64,000 bases of DNA from a virus (IMGVR_UViG_3300035438_001058:21209-85208); one strand, 5' to 3'. Shown: positions 30,338 to 41,312, counted from the stretch's first letter. Translations and numbers: made by a program. Notes: generated by a model not told the origin, from the letters alone.

Positions 30338-32570
30338 TGCACAAAATTTCTTAGTCAAAGATGTGGAAATTCTCCATCCTTTGTCTCAAGATTATCGTTC
30401 TTATTGAAGAGAACACAAAAGAAGATGTATTGAAGGTTATTGGGTGGGTGGCATTTGGATGCCGCCTGCCCTTTACTATTATGTAAACTTTCATACTATA
30501 AAACTTAATAAAAGTATTCACACTAATACTAAGTCGTACGGTAGACCTTTGTTACGGGATATTGAGTGGGAATTTTTCTATAATTATTCTGAAGCGAGAG
30601 GTTTCTCAGGTTTTAAGAACGATGATAAGTATTCTTGTCATAGAATACTTTTGAATACTGAAGCTACAGACGATTACTTAATTAAATATTACCCAGAGAC
30701 TGTAAATTCTAAGGGGGAAAGAAAGACTTACGTGCCAGCTAGGACGTATATGCGTCAAGTACATCCTTTTGAATCTTCTCCTTTGTTTCAGAACGAGATT
30801 AGGAATTTTATGATGTTAGGATCTCGTGGATTTGGTAAATCTTTCTCTGTATCAGGACTCATAGCTCATAATTTCTTATTTGATGGAGCTACTGAATACA
30901 GCGAGGAAAAGATAATGAATCCGGACGCTGCTGAGATATTAGTAGGGGCGGCCAAATCTGATAGATCCGCAGATATTCTTAAAAAAGTGAAGGATGCATT
31001 TGATTTTTTACCCGGAAAACAGATGGTTAATAATAGGACACATCCATCACCATTCTCTAAACGATTTAGCGGATCTTGAGCAGTTAATTCCACTATTGCA
31101 GCAGAATATAAACGTAAAACAGAAGGTCAATGAACCACAGTAGGTTCCAGATCTAATATAAAGCACAGATCTTTCAACTCAGATGCTTTTGCAGCTCAAG
31201 GAACCAGGCCCATTTTACTAGTTTTGGAGGAAATAGGTATGTTTCCTAATTTAAAGGAAGTACACGCTAACACAGTGGATAACTTAACTGACGGTTACCG
31301 TAAGACTGGTATGGCTATGATGTTAGGAACAGGTGGTGACATGGAACAAGGTACTTTAGATGCTTCTGAAATGTTTTACGAGCCTGATAAATATGATATA
31401 TTGTCTTTTTCTAATGACTGAGAGAGTTCTGGTAACATAGGATACTTTGTTCCAGCGTATTTAGCGCTCAATCAATTTAAAGATGCGCAAGGAAATACCG
31501 ACATAGCGGCTGCTAAGAAGGAGATTGATTCTGTTAGGCGCAAGAAACGTGGAAACTCAGGATCTTCAGATGCGTTGAATAAGGAAATGCAGTATAGACC
31601 TATTGTTCCATCTGAAATGTTCTTAACTAAGACAGCTAACATCTTTCCTGCCGCTGAAATTAGGAGAAGGCTTTCAGAAGTGCAGTCATTTGATCTGTAT
31701 AACCAGTCAGAGAAGAAAGTTAATCTATATTTCGACCCAAAATCTCAGTTTAATGGTGTATCTTACAATATAAATGACTCTTTAAACGCCATTAGCTCGT
31801 TCCCGTACAAGGGAGATGATAGAGAAGGGGCTGTTGTTTTATACGAATTACCTAAGTTTATAGAAGACAAGGTCCCGTCAGATGCCTATATTATAGGATG
31901 TGACCCATTTAGAGATGATACGAATACAGGAGAATCTTTGGCAGCTATATATGTTATGAAAACCTCTAAATACATATCTAGTATAGGGTATGATGAGATA
32001 GTAGCCTCGTATATTGGTAGACCATACTTCGGTAAAAATGAGGTAAACGAAACTCTATATAAATTGTCCTTATTTTATGGGGGTGCTAAGATTTATTTTG
32101 AGAATGCAGTAGGAAATGTAAAAGATTACTTTGAGAAAATCAGAAGACTAGACTTATTAGCTAGGCAACCAGTCACAGTTTTTAATAAGAAAGCTTCTTA
32201 TGATTCATCCCCGCAAGTTATTTATGGGTACCCAATGTCTAATGATAAAGTAAAATGAGAAGCGATACAATACTTACGCTCTTGGTTATTGCAAGAACGT
32301 GAAGAAAATAAAAGAAATCTGGATTTAATTATAGATCCAGGCCTACTTCAAGAGTTATTGGCCTTTAATATGAGTATAAATACTGATAGAGTAATGTCTT
32401 TAGTAGGTTGTATAATAGGATTAGAAGAAATAAACAATATCTCGAAAAGAAAGCAAGAGTTTTTGTCTGAAGATAGCGCACTTCAGAAGGACATTAATAG
32501 GTTAATTATAAATAATAAACGTTTATTTCAAGATGTTAAATTTCCCAAAGCAACGTCTCTCCTATTCTAA
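30327..32570 (+). CDS. terL: Terminase large subunit (TerL)
   Basis: 747 residues with five in-frame TGA codons (30405, 31077, 31131, 31419, 32256) read as Trp; under the standard code it breaks into pieces. Walker A GSRGFGKS, Walker B ILLVLEEIG, and in the nuclease domain IIGCDPFRDD with later acidic residues (KIYFENAVGN). It pumps DNA into proheads and cuts it. The start at 30327 gives MLHNAQNFLVKDVEILHPLS and overlaps groEL; the ATG at 30337 is in a frame closed by UAG. UAA stop, overlapping the portal start. Confidence 0.93.
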
Positions 32571-34956
32571 AAAATCAGAAGATGATTTTAGATGGGCGAG
32601 GAAAGTTATGGAATCTTTACTTCAATTTTCTCCAGCACAAAAGAATATAGCTAGTGATTACACTTCAGAGTACGGAAGGAAATTATCTAACTATAGGTTG
32701 TACAATAATCAACTAGATCAGAAAGATTTTGAGAGAGAATGTAATCCATTAGGATTAGAAGTAGGGCAATTCCAGGATTCAATACAACCTTATAATAAGA
32801 CATATAATAAGATTCAGGTTTTATTAGGTGATGAGTTAAAACGTCCGTTTAATTACAGAGCGGTTTTAGTCAACACTGAGGGCGTGCAGTCTAAGTTACA
32901 GAAGAGAGATTCTTTATATAGAAACTATATATACTCTCAGTTACAAGAAACAGTGAAATCTATAGGTGCCGCTTATGTTCCAGAGTTAGTCGATACAATG
33001 ACAGAGCATATACTACCTCCAGAGGACATTGAAAAATACATGAAGTACTCCTATCGAGAGCGAAGAGAAATCTTAGCTGAGAATATACTCAACTATTTAA
33101 CGAGAAAATTATCCTTAAAAGATAAGAAAAACGATGCTTTCAAGCACGCGTTAATAGCTGGAGAGGAAATCATTTATGTAGGTACTAATAATGGTGAGCC
33201 TCACCTAGAAGTCATTAATCCCCTAGGAGTGTTTTACCACAAGTCTCCAGAAACAAAGTGGATCCAAGATTCATTATATGCTGGATTTAGGACTTATATG
33301 ACGGTAGGAGAGGTTATGGATAGATACGGTAAGTATCTAACCAAGGCTGAGATTACTAAGCTGGACAATACCACTACAGCAGGAGGAGCTTTACCAGACC
33401 ATAATATGGGCAGTACGCAGTCGTACGGCATACAAGATCAAGATAGGGTTTTATCTAAGATGTATAATTATGACTCAGGATCTTACGGAGATTCTCACCA
33501 CGAGGATATATTAGTACAGCACGTGGAATGGAAGTCCCAGAAAAAAGTAGGCTTTCTAACCATGATAAATGAGTATGGGGAAGAAGAAGAGCAGATGATA
33601 TCTGAAGATTTCAAAGTCCCTAATAATGCTATAAAGCAGGTGGAAGTAAAAGACTTTGGTCAAAGATGTGATTATTATTATTGGGAAGAGAATGGTATAA
33701 AATTCAAATTAGAATGGGACTGGATTCCAGAAGTTTGGACTGGTACAAAGATCAATAACGATATTTATTGCATGATAGGACCTAAAGATCAACAATTCAG
33801 ACCTTTAGATAATCCCAAAGAAGTGTCCCTGGGGTATCACGGAGTAATCTATAATGCTATGAACGCTACCTCTATCTCATTGATGGATAGAATGAAGCCT
33901 TACCAGTATCTGTACTTTATTGTTATGCATAAGCTTAAAAAAGCTATAGCACAAGACCAAGGTAAAGTATTTCACTTCGATGTTACAATGATTGATCCTA
34001 AAATAGGATTGGATAAAACCATGTACTATTTAAAGGAGATGAATATAGACTTTTTTAATCCATTAGCTAATGGAGATCAGCCTGGGCAAAATCAAAGGGG
34101 TAAAGTATCGCACTCTACCGATATGTCTAATATGGCCAATATCAATAACTATATTAATCTACTGCAATCCATTGATCAGCAAATATCAGACGTAGCAGGT
34201 ATTAATAGACAACGAGAAGGACAAATTTCTCCTTCAGAAGCGGTGTCTAATACCCAATCAAACCTTCAAATGTCGGCTTTGATTACTGAGATTTATTTTC
34301 AAGCTCACTCCAAACTATGGGAGAAATGTTTGAATTCAATGATAGCTGTAACCCAACAAGCTTGGAAAGGTAAAAGTATAGCAAAGCAATACATATTAGA
34401 TGATCAATCAATCGCTACACTAGAGATGAATAATGATGATATTATGGATTGTGAGCTAGGAGTTTTTGTTACGGATTCAGGTAAGGAGTACGAAATATTC
34501 AATGCTCTTATGGGCAAAGCGGAGTCACTTGTACAAGCACAAAAAGCTTCTTTTTCTGATATGATCCGATTATACGAGTCTAACTCAGTAGCAGAATTAA
34601 AGGCTGGTATAGAAAGCTCTGAAGAACTAAGTCAGAGACGACAGCAAGAAGCACAACAAGCTCAAATAGAAGCAGCTCAACAAGCTCAACAAGCAGAACA
34701 TGATTTCCAAATGGAGAAATTGGCTATAGAACAAGAGCATGAGTTAATGATAGCTCAGATTGAATCATTTAAATTCCAGAAAGACCAGGATGCAAATGAT
34801 AATGGGTTACCAGATCAATTTGAGATTTATAAGTTACGTCAAGACGCTGGTTTTAAAGATCGTAAACTATCCCTAGAAGAAAAAAAGTTAGAATTCAATA
34901 AGCAGAAAAGCGAAAAAGAGTTACAAATAAAGCGTTCTCAAAACAATAAAAAATAA
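32533..34956 (+). CDS. Portal protein (crAss-like)
   Basis: 807 residues, the length and position of crAss-like portals. KTYNKIQVLLGDELKRPFNY near residue 95 and the long helical region NRQREGQISPSEAVSNTQSN fit the family; the C-terminal 200 residues are Gln/Glu-rich coiled coil (RRQQEAQQAQIEAAQQAQQA). Forms the dodecameric channel for DNA entry and exit and joins the tail. All Trp codons are UGG here. UAA stop. Confidence 0.87.
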   Translation: MLNFPKQRLSYSKKSEDDFRWARKVMESLLQFSPAQKNIASDYTSEYGRKLSNYRLYNNQLDQKDFERECNPLGLEVGQFQDSIQPYNKTYNKIQVLLGDELKRPFNYRAVLVNTEGVQSKLQKRDSLYRNYIYSQLQETVKSIGAAYVPELVDTMTEHILPPEDIEKYMKYSYRERREILAENILNYLTRKLSLKDKKNDAFKHALIAGEEIIYVGTNNGEPHLEVINPLGVFYHKSPETKWIQDSLYAGFRTYMTVGEVMDRYGKYLTKAEITKLDNTTTAGGALPDHNMGSTQSYGIQDQDRVLSKMYNYDSGSYGDSHHEDILVQHVEWKSQKKVGFLTMINEYGEEEEQMISEDFKVPNNAIKQVEVKDFGQRCDYYYWEENGIKFKLEWDWIPEVWTGTKINNDIYCMIGPKDQQFRPLDNPKEVSLGYHGVIYNAMNATSISLMDRMKPYQYLYFIVMHKLKKAIAQDQGKVFHFDVTMIDPKIGLDKTMYYLKEMNIDFFNPLANGDQPGQNQRGKVSHSTDMSNMANINNYINLLQSIDQQISDVAGINRQREGQISPSEAVSNTQSNLQMSALITEIYFQAHSKLWEKCLNSMIAVTQQAWKGKSIAKQYILDDQSIATLEMNNDDIMDCELGVFVTDSGKEYEIFNALMGKAESLVQAQKASFSDMIRLYESNSVAELKAGIESSEELSQRRQQEAQQAQIEAAQQAQQAEHDFQMEKLAIEQEHELMIAQIESFKFQKDQDANDNGLPDQFEIYKLRQDAGFKDRKLSLEEKKLEFNKQKSEKELQIKRSQNNKK

Positions 34957-35023
34957 AACGGCTATTGTAAACTACAAATTTACTTATTAGACCTTGTAAA
35001 ATATATAATATAATATTATTTTT

Positions 35024-36067
35024 ATGATAAATACGAATGATGACTTTTTAGAGCAAATGTTTTCTGATCCTTCAACTACTCCATCAATGCTAAATGATGA
35101 TAAAGGTTTTGAAGATTCCCCAGAAATAACTTCTGATGAAACAGAAGAACCAGAAGACGCTCCGGAAGCTCCTAGAGAAGTTTTAGAAGACAATGACCCA
35201 GTTGTAGAGAATTACGTAAAGTTTCTACAAGAGAATGATCTTATAGAGATACCAGAAGATTACGATTTTCAAGGTACTCCAGATCAAATTCAGGAAGTAT
35301 TTGAGTACACTAAAAAAACTAGGTCTGATAAAGCTATACAATCAGTTTTTCAGCAACTTCCAGACGACTTCAAACCACTCCTAGAATACGCGCTTAGAGG
35401 CGGGACTTCTCTGCAGGATTATATGGATACTTTTTCTGATGACTTATCTAACTACGGTTTAGACACTGAAGAAGACCAAAAAGAAATTCTATTTAAATAC
35501 TACAAAGAAACCTCTCCTTATCCAGACGATAAAATTGAGCGGTTGATTTCTCGTTTTAATGATGAGGAAGAACTACGTCTGGAAGCAGCTGATGCTTATC
35601 AAGAGTTGCTGCAAATACGCGAAGAAAAAAAGAGAGAGCTCATCGTGGAAGCACAGGCTCAAAGAGAAGCGTATAGAGCAGATCTTGAACAAAAGACTAT
35701 ATCTTTAAACAGAGCTATAGAAGAAACAACTGCTATTCATCCACAAAGAAAAAACAAAGTACGGGCTTTCTTTTTTGATCCCATACAAACAGCAAACTCT
35801 GTTACTACAGGATTTAATGCTACGATAGCTTCTATCTTATCAAATCCAGAACATCAGGCACAACTTGCTGATATACTATTAGATTATAATCATAATAATG
35901 GTTTTTCCTCTGATAGAATAGAACGACGTGTTAAAACTAAGGCAACTCAAGATTTTAAGACGTTATTGAAAACTAAACTAGATCCAAAACAAGCTCAAAG
36001 ATCTTCAACATCTAGAGCACCTCAATCAACTTCCTTTAATTGGGAAGACTATTCACAATCTTTATAA
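35024..36067 (+). CDS. Acidic scaffold-like head assembly protein
   Basis: 347 residues. A strongly acidic N-terminus (DDKGFEDSPEITSDETEEPE), a helical middle with coiled coil (ELLQIREEKKRELIVEAQAQ) and a Gln/Ser-rich, Pro-poor C-terminus. Location between portal and capsid genes and this composition are typical of scaffolding proteins, which shape the prohead and are then lost. The 67 bases before it are AT-rich and non-coding. UAA stop. Confidence 0.75.
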   Translation: MINTNDDFLEQMFSDPSTTPSMLNDDKGFEDSPEITSDETEEPEDAPEAPREVLEDNDPVVENYVKFLQENDLIEIPEDYDFQGTPDQIQEVFEYTKKTRSDKAIQSVFQQLPDDFKPLLEYALRGGTSLQDYMDTFSDDLSNYGLDTEEDQKEILFKYYKETSPYPDDKIERLISRFNDEEELRLEAADAYQELLQIREEKKRELIVEAQAQREAYRADLEQKTISLNRAIEETTAIHPQRKNKVRAFFFDPIQTANSVTTGFNATIASILSNPEHQAQLADILLDYNHNNGFSSDRIERRVKTKATQDFKTLLKTKLDPKQAQRSSTSRAPQSTSFNWEDYSQSL

Positions 36068-36072
36068 TTTAC

Positions 36073-37548
36073 ATGGCTACTCCTCAATCTTCTTTAATAA
36101 TCAAACGTTACGACGCTTTTGGCGGTAACTTTATTGATTCTGATTACCTAGCTGCTTCTTACGAGAGCGGCAAACCTACATACCTGCCAGGTATGATGAT
36201 GCAGACATATTCGTCACAGTCACGCTTTATGAATCTGAAACCCCTCTTGAATCTTGTTGGCGTTAGTTCCAACGGAGGAAAAGAGATTGAATCTGAAATT
36301 GTTCGTTGGTACCTACGTGGCGCAGAAGATCGCGATGCTCGTTCTATTGAAGCTGTAGATATTACCAACACTACACCAGGTCTTAACGGTACTACTTTCC
36401 GCATTAAATTGGATTTGGATTATTTCCACTTCCCAGATATCCTTACTCCAGAAGATAACGATTTCCCTATTCAAGTAGTGGAAGGAGCAATTCCAGACGG
36501 TACAGGTTACATTTATGTTTGTAAACTTGTTACAGACAACCCACAGCTTTTTGTAGACCCTAATCTTTTACAGGCTGGTCGCACTTTCACTAAAGTATCT
36601 ACCGCTGTGCCTTCTGAGTACAACCAATGGTTCGGCACTCAGCAGTATCCAAACGTATTCTTGCTTGAAGCACAACTTGGTTCTTTCGGACAATCTTTGC
36701 ACATCACTGACAAAGCTTGGAGAGACGGTGGTCGTCTTGGAGTTACTTTCCAGCACACTAACGCTGCAGGCGCTACTTCAGAGGTAAACAAATTTATCCC
36801 TTACGCAGAGAACGTAATGGTAGATGAGTTCTACAAAACTATCGAATGGGCAGCTGTATACGGTAAGAAATCTACCATGTCAGGTCCAGATAAATATTGG
36901 ATCAAAACAGGTCACGGTCTTCGTGAGCAACTCAGAGATGGTTGGACTCAGCAATACACTGGAGCTCTTTCTGTAACACTTCTTCAAGATTATCTGATGT
37001 CCGTATTCTTTGGACGTGCTGATGAGACTAATCGTGATGTAAAAGTAATGACCGGAACTCTCGGTTCAATCTTGTTCCACAATGCTTTGGCAGCTGTGGC
37101 TAACGGATTCCTTACCGTTGATACACACTATGTACGCGATATCAAATCTCCTACATCTACTCCTTGGCTTGCTTATGGCGCAGAGTTCCGTCGCTATACT
37201 GGTCCATCAGGTATCTCCGTAGATTTGATGTTGAATCCAATGTACGATAGTATGCAGTATTGCAAACAATTCCACCCACAGTACCCAGATATGCCGATTG
37301 ATTCCGCTCGTATGACATTCCTTGATTTTGGAGGAATGGGCGTAGACAAGAACATTGAGCTTCTGAAAGTTAAGGACTCTTTCTATTACGGCTACAAGCC
37401 TGGTATGTTGTCCCCATCTGGCCCAATCAAAAATAACGGTATGTTTGGCGAATTAAAAGCTGGTTACGATGTAGCTATCCAAGGTTCTTTCGGTATTGTT
37501 ATGCGTGATGTAACCCGTGGTGGTGAACTTATCATGTCTGTAGAGTAA
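36073..37548 (+). CDS. Major capsid protein (crAss-like, HK97 fold expected)
   Basis: 491 residues from ATG 36073 (MATPQSSLIIKRYDAFGGNF), just after the scaffold stop; an ATG at 36040 lies inside that gene. Length and order match crAss-like capsid proteins. Codon choice is markedly different from neighbours, with many CGT, GGT and CTT codons as in highly expressed genes. All Trp positions use UGG; no UGA occurs, in contrast to most other late genes. UAA overlaps the next ATG as TAATG. Confidence 0.88.
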   Translation: MATPQSSLIIKRYDAFGGNFIDSDYLAASYESGKPTYLPGMMMQTYSSQSRFMNLKPLLNLVGVSSNGGKEIESEIVRWYLRGAEDRDARSIEAVDITNTTPGLNGTTFRIKLDLDYFHFPDILTPEDNDFPIQVVEGAIPDGTGYIYVCKLVTDNPQLFVDPNLLQAGRTFTKVSTAVPSEYNQWFGTQQYPNVFLLEAQLGSFGQSLHITDKAWRDGGRLGVTFQHTNAAGATSEVNKFIPYAENVMVDEFYKTIEWAAVYGKKSTMSGPDKYWIKTGHGLREQLRDGWTQQYTGALSVTLLQDYLMSVFFGRADETNRDVKVMTGTLGSILFHNALAAVANGFLTVDTHYVRDIKSPTSTPWLAYGAEFRRYTGPSGISVDLMLNPMYDSMQYCKQFHPQYPDMPIDSARMTFLDFGGMGVDKNIELLKVKDSFYYGYKPGMLSPSGPIKNNGMFGELKAGYDVAIQGSFGIVMRDVTRGGELIMSVE

Positions 37549-37895
37549 TGAATATAGAGCAGCAACTGGGAATCAAGTTGTCTGTACTAGTAGCAGGTTT
37601 AGTAGGAGGCATCGTTTCACTAACTTACGAAGAAAAAATCTCTTTTCAAAGAGCCGTTCTTCTTATAGTAGCTGGTGCCTCTACTGCAGCCTATTTACAA
37701 CCATTAGCTGAACACTATATGAGTATCCCAGAGAATTTCTCCTCTGGTTTAGGATTTGTTTTAGGACTGATTTCCATGAAATTAATAGATTCCGTAATGA
37801 TAAACGCTACTCATTTATTAGATAAATATTTGTATGCAAAGCGAAATAATCCCCCTGACACTGACGGCGACAAACGTAGCAGTGACATTGATTAG
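37548..37895 (+). CDS. Small membrane protein (holin-like)
   Basis: 115 residues with hydrophobic segments KLSVLVAGLVGGIVSLTY, AVLLIVAGASTAAYLQPL and FSSGLGFVLGLISMKLI, then a charged tail. Short, multi-pass and late: a holin is the natural guess, making inner-membrane holes for lysins. Overlaps the next membrane gene by 62 bases. UAG stop. Confidence 0.6.
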   Translation: MNIEQQLGIKLSVLVAGLVGGIVSLTYEEKISFQRAVLLIVAGASTAAYLQPLAEHYMSIPENFSSGLGFVLGLISMKLIDSVMINATHLLDKYLYAKRNNPPDTDGDKRSSDID

Positions 37896-38109
37896 CATTG
37901 CTGGGATAATACATATTCTCCAGGAAAAATTTATGCAGCCCAAGGCTTTAAAAGAAAAGTCTAAATGTGTATATTATATTCTTAGAGGGTCCCTAGCATC
38001 TTTAGCTGCCGTGCAATTGGTAACTTTATCATTCCCTGTATCTATACCGCTTTTGCTTGTTAATTTATGTACAGCAGCCATATCTACAATAGTAACAAAA
38101 AACTTTTAA
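37834..38109 (+). CDS. Small membrane protein
   Basis: 91 residues with two membrane segments (TLTATNVAVTLISIAGIIHI and LAAVQLVTLSFPVSIPLLLV) separated by a basic loop. With its overlapping neighbour it may form a holin pair. UAA stop; followed by the 12-base palindrome TGGGAATTCCCA at about 38118. Confidence 0.55.
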   Translation: MQSEIIPLTLTATNVAVTLISIAGIIHILQEKFMQPKALKEKSKCVYYILRGSLASLAAVQLVTLSFPVSIPLLLVNLCTAAISTIVTKNF

Positions 38110-38156
38110 CAATACGTTGGGAATTCCCAGCGGTCTTCATCTCTTAAAGAAGTAAA

Positions 38157-39143
38157 ATGAGCAAATTAGTATTTATTTATAGTATCCCCAGAAACACTGC
38201 TTCTGGTATATCCGATTGGGTGAGCGATACTTCAGGAGTTAAACTAAAGAAAACAAAAGTTGGACGCGCAAAAGACAAACTTTCTGCGTTATACTCTGAT
38301 AGAATTGGAGGACTAGCTAACTATATTTCATACAATTATCACACAGATCCAAAGACAGGTAAGCAAACTTTAAATGATAAAGGCGAACCGATGTTAATGC
38401 AAGAATATTTGGAAAAAAAGTGGAACAAACCTCCAGGTTATTTTACAAACCAAGCTACAACTAGAAATTACAAAGGAGACGGTTCTGACTTTACTTATTT
38501 CCAACAAACTGTTTGGACATTAGCAGACGGGTGCACCGTATTAGATTTAAATAAAATGGACGATGAGTTAGGATACTATATGTTCCTAGCATCTTCTAAA
38601 GTAGCTAACTCTGAGCGAGAGTGGAAAGAACACAAGTGGCCAAAAGCTACTCACTACATTGCTTTGGAGAATGAATCTGAGGAGTTGAAATACAACAGAA
38701 CGCAACTTAAAACAAAAGCGTATGCTGCACTACACTCAGTAGATCTCACCGAAGTAGTAAAACGTAAGTTAGTATCTTTGTTAAATTTAGCTTCTACTAA
38801 AGCTAAATTATCTGAGCAACAAGTGCATAATGTGTTAACTGATTATATAGAAGCTTCGTCGTACACAGCCGGGTCTAATATTGAGAAGTTTCAAAACCTA
38901 GTGAATATGTTGAAAACAGCTCCCACAAGAGAGAAGTTTGAGGCAATGTATCTTCTAAAGAATGCGGACGATTTAGGTATTATTATTTCTAAACAAGATA
39001 TATGGACTTGGTTAAATCCAAAAGGATCTCCCCTTACTATAGGTAATAGATACTCTGAGGCAATAGAATTTATTTTAAATCCTAAAAAAGCTGACGAGAT
39101 TTTAGAGATTAAACAAAATATCAAAGACAAACAAAATCAATAA
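38157..39143 (+). CDS. Unknown probable virion or assembly protein
   Basis: 328 residues (MSKLVFIYSIPRNTASGISD). The first 150 residues are mixed, the rest helical (KRKLVSLLNLASTKAKLSEQ; TREKFEAMYLLKNADDLGII). It lies between the holin-like genes and a ring-like protein in the late block. I do not recognise a family; head-associated protein is likely from position only. UAA stop. Confidence 0.55.
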   Translation: MSKLVFIYSIPRNTASGISDWVSDTSGVKLKKTKVGRAKDKLSALYSDRIGGLANYISYNYHTDPKTGKQTLNDKGEPMLMQEYLEKKWNKPPGYFTNQATTRNYKGDGSDFTYFQQTVWTLADGCTVLDLNKMDDELGYYMFLASSKVANSEREWKEHKWPKATHYIALENESEELKYNRTQLKTKAYAALHSVDLTEVVKRKLVSLLNLASTKAKLSEQQVHNVLTDYIEASSYTAGSNIEKFQNLVNMLKTAPTREKFEAMYLLKNADDLGIIISKQDIWTWLNPKGSPLTIGNRYSEAIEFILNPKKADEILEIKQNIKDKQNQ

Positions 39144-39145
39144 TT

Positions 39146-39874
39146 ATGGCAAGTGTTAAGGAATTACATTACCAGTTTAAATTAAACATGGATAAGGTAG
39201 ATAGTCTTAACGGCCCAGATTTCAATACAGCACAAATTGACTGGCTTTTAACAGAAGCGCAATTGGTGTTTATTAAACAACGTATGTCTATGAGTTCGAA
39301 TTCAAAACAAAAAGGATTTGAACAATCGCAAAAAAGAATTGATGATTTAGGAACATTAGTTATCAAGTTTCCAAATCAAACGGGTATCACTCCCTTAAAC
39401 CCATCTCCAGGAGTTTATGAAGTCTCCTTTAGTTCTTTACTATTTTCATACTTATTTTTAATATCTGCTTGGGCTGATATAACTATATCTCCAAATTGTA
39501 CCAAATCAGTTCCACTTAAATTTACGCAGCACGATGATTATAGGACGTCACTAAAAGACCCCTTTAACGAGGCTGGAGAAGAATTTATACCATATAATAT
39601 AGGAAGATCTTCTAGCAGTAATGATGAATCTGTTTATTTATATTCAGATTTTCCAATACAAAAAGTATATCTGGAATATGTTCGGTACCCATTAAAAGTA
39701 TCATCTGGCACCTACAAATATATAGATGGGGTGATTTATCCAGAGCAATCACTACAAACCGCAACTCAAACCCACTCTGAAATTGTGGACATCGCCTGCT
39801 TACTAGCAGGGATAAGTGCACAAAGTCCGGAGTATATCCAACTTAAGAGTCAAAAACTCTTAATACACGAATAA
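39146..39874 (+). CDS. crAss-like ring (head-tail adaptor) protein, probable
   Basis: 242 residues (MASVKELHYQFKLNMDKVDS). The start, with a helical ELHYQFKLNMDKVDSLN followed by QIDWLLTEAQLVFIKQRMSM, is the usual opening of crAss-like ring proteins that stack below the portal; the C-terminal half is beta-rich. Placed directly before the head-fibre-like gene. UAA stop. Confidence 0.6.
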   Translation: MASVKELHYQFKLNMDKVDSLNGPDFNTAQIDWLLTEAQLVFIKQRMSMSSNSKQKGFEQSQKRIDDLGTLVIKFPNQTGITPLNPSPGVYEVSFSSLLFSYLFLISAWADITISPNCTKSVPLKFTQHDDYRTSLKDPFNEAGEEFIPYNIGRSSSSNDESVYLYSDFPIQKVYLEYVRYPLKVSSGTYKYIDGVIYPEQSLQTATQTHSEIVDIACLLAGISAQSPEYIQLKSQKLLIHE

Positions 39875-39878
39875 TATT

Positions 39879-41273
39879 ATGATTAATAATCAAAAACGTG
39901 CCACAGAATCTTTTCTAGTGGCAACTACGGCAGCTACGACTATACCTATTACAGGAACATTAAACGACTCAACAACGTCATCAAGTACGTTTGGGAATGT
40001 AAATTTGGCCAACGGTCAACTTGGTTTAGTAGCTCAAGGAATGTCTGGCACTGTGGCATATAATAGTTTTTTGTCCGCAACTCCGGCGCTCACTGGCAGC
40101 AATGCTTTTGCAATCTTCCAAGGAAACGAGAACTCAGCTTCTATGACTTCTGCTACAGCTGTGTACCCACTAGCTGTTCGTCCTTACGAAAGAACCAATG
40201 TTATTGATGGCACTAAAGGTCCTATTCTTGTTACAAAACAAGAGTATAGAGCTGCAACCCACAACATCTGGGCTTTAGGTTCTATTAATACTACCGGTGC
40301 TATAAACGTACTTGATGACACTGAATACCGTTTTTACATGACCTTTGCAGGTCGTAATGTTGACGAACTGTCAAATGGTACAACACAGTCGTCAGGTTTA
40401 AGAGTTTCTTTTACAACTCCCGCAGATCTTTCTACAAATACAGTTACTTATACAAAACCAATTGATTGGATCGCAACTAAACTTGCGTATGAGATTAACC
40501 GCAATTCAAGCGCGTTTACTTTGTCTAGCAAATGGAGAGGAACTAATCCAGTGGTAGCTTTTGCAGTTGGTACATCTGCTACAAACGGTACTTCGATTGC
40601 AGGATTAACAGCTACTGGACAAAATTTGGCAGTATTTACGTATAACGGTACAGATCGTTCTATTTACTTAACTCCTGAGATGGTAGCTTCGTTGAAAGCG
40701 GCAGTTACACCGCCACCAGCAGGAACAACAAATCCTTTTAATTTTACATACATATATAAAGTGGCTGTGAGCGACGCTGGTGTTGCTACTGCAAACGATA
40801 CTTTAGGTGTTCTTATAATGGCTTTAGATCGTACTACTTCTTATGTAGATCGTATCCCAGAAGTTAAGGTTAGAATTCGTCCAGGTTTGAACGCAGGTTT
40901 TAACTATAACACAGTTAGTTTATTAGAACGTTCATTAGCTGACGAAGGTCAAGGTTACTCTCGCCAACTGGATATTCTGTATAAGAATACTGCTGGCCAA
41001 CGTAAGTACGCACAACGCCATGTAGTTGATCCTATTATCGAATACCCATCTCCAATTGTTGCGGGTGGTTCGTATGTAGTTTACAACATTAATCACGGAC
41101 GTTCTGAGCAAGTGTCTTCAACTGGAGGTGCAGTGTATTCCCCATACAGGGAGATTATCTGCATTCCAAGATTTAACAGTGTGGGTGCTACTCATGGCGC
41201 AATAGGCCTGCTTGACGCAGCTTTAAATTCTTATTTATCAGCTACAGCTAATCCAACAGTTATAGTAATTTAA
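39879..41273 (+). CDS. Abundant virion protein, tail-sheath-like or head-decoration candidate
   Basis: 464 residues, Ala/Thr/Ser/Gly-rich and beta-rich, with no Cys. Codon choice resembles the capsid gene (CGT, GGT, CTT), implying high expression, and it is followed by a strong intrinsic terminator. KVRIRPGLNAGFNYNTVSLL and KNTAGQRKYAQRHVVDPIIE form the C-terminal region. Head fibre, decoration or major tail protein are all possible; no family recognised. UAA stop. Confidence 0.6.
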   Translation: MINNQKRATESFLVATTAATTIPITGTLNDSTTSSSTFGNVNLANGQLGLVAQGMSGTVAYNSFLSATPALTGSNAFAIFQGNENSASMTSATAVYPLAVRPYERTNVIDGTKGPILVTKQEYRAATHNIWALGSINTTGAINVLDDTEYRFYMTFAGRNVDELSNGTTQSSGLRVSFTTPADLSTNTVTYTKPIDWIATKLAYEINRNSSAFTLSSKWRGTNPVVAFAVGTSATNGTSIAGLTATGQNLAVFTYNGTDRSIYLTPEMVASLKAAVTPPPAGTTNPFNFTYIYKVAVSDAGVATANDTLGVLIMALDRTTSYVDRIPEVKVRIRPGLNAGFNYNTVSLLERSLADEGQGYSRQLDILYKNTAGQRKYAQRHVVDPIIEYPSPIVAGGSYVVYNINHGRSEQVSSTGGAVYSPYREIICIPRFNSVGATHGAIGLLDAALNSYLSATANPTVIVI

Positions 41274-41280
41274 TCAACAA

Positions 41281-41312
41281 AGGGGAGTAGGAACAATCCT
41301 ACTCCCCTTTTT
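41281..41312 (+). terminator. Intrinsic terminator
   Basis: A 12-bp perfect stem AGGGGAGTAGGA / TCCTACTCCCCT with tetraloop ACAA followed by TTTTT, eight bases after the stop of the abundant virion gene. Confidence 0.92.

Noticed and set aside
37834-37895. Frameshift fusion of the two overlapping small membrane proteins
   Set aside because: The second frame would need +1 rather than -1 shifting and it has its own ATG; no slippery heptamer was found.
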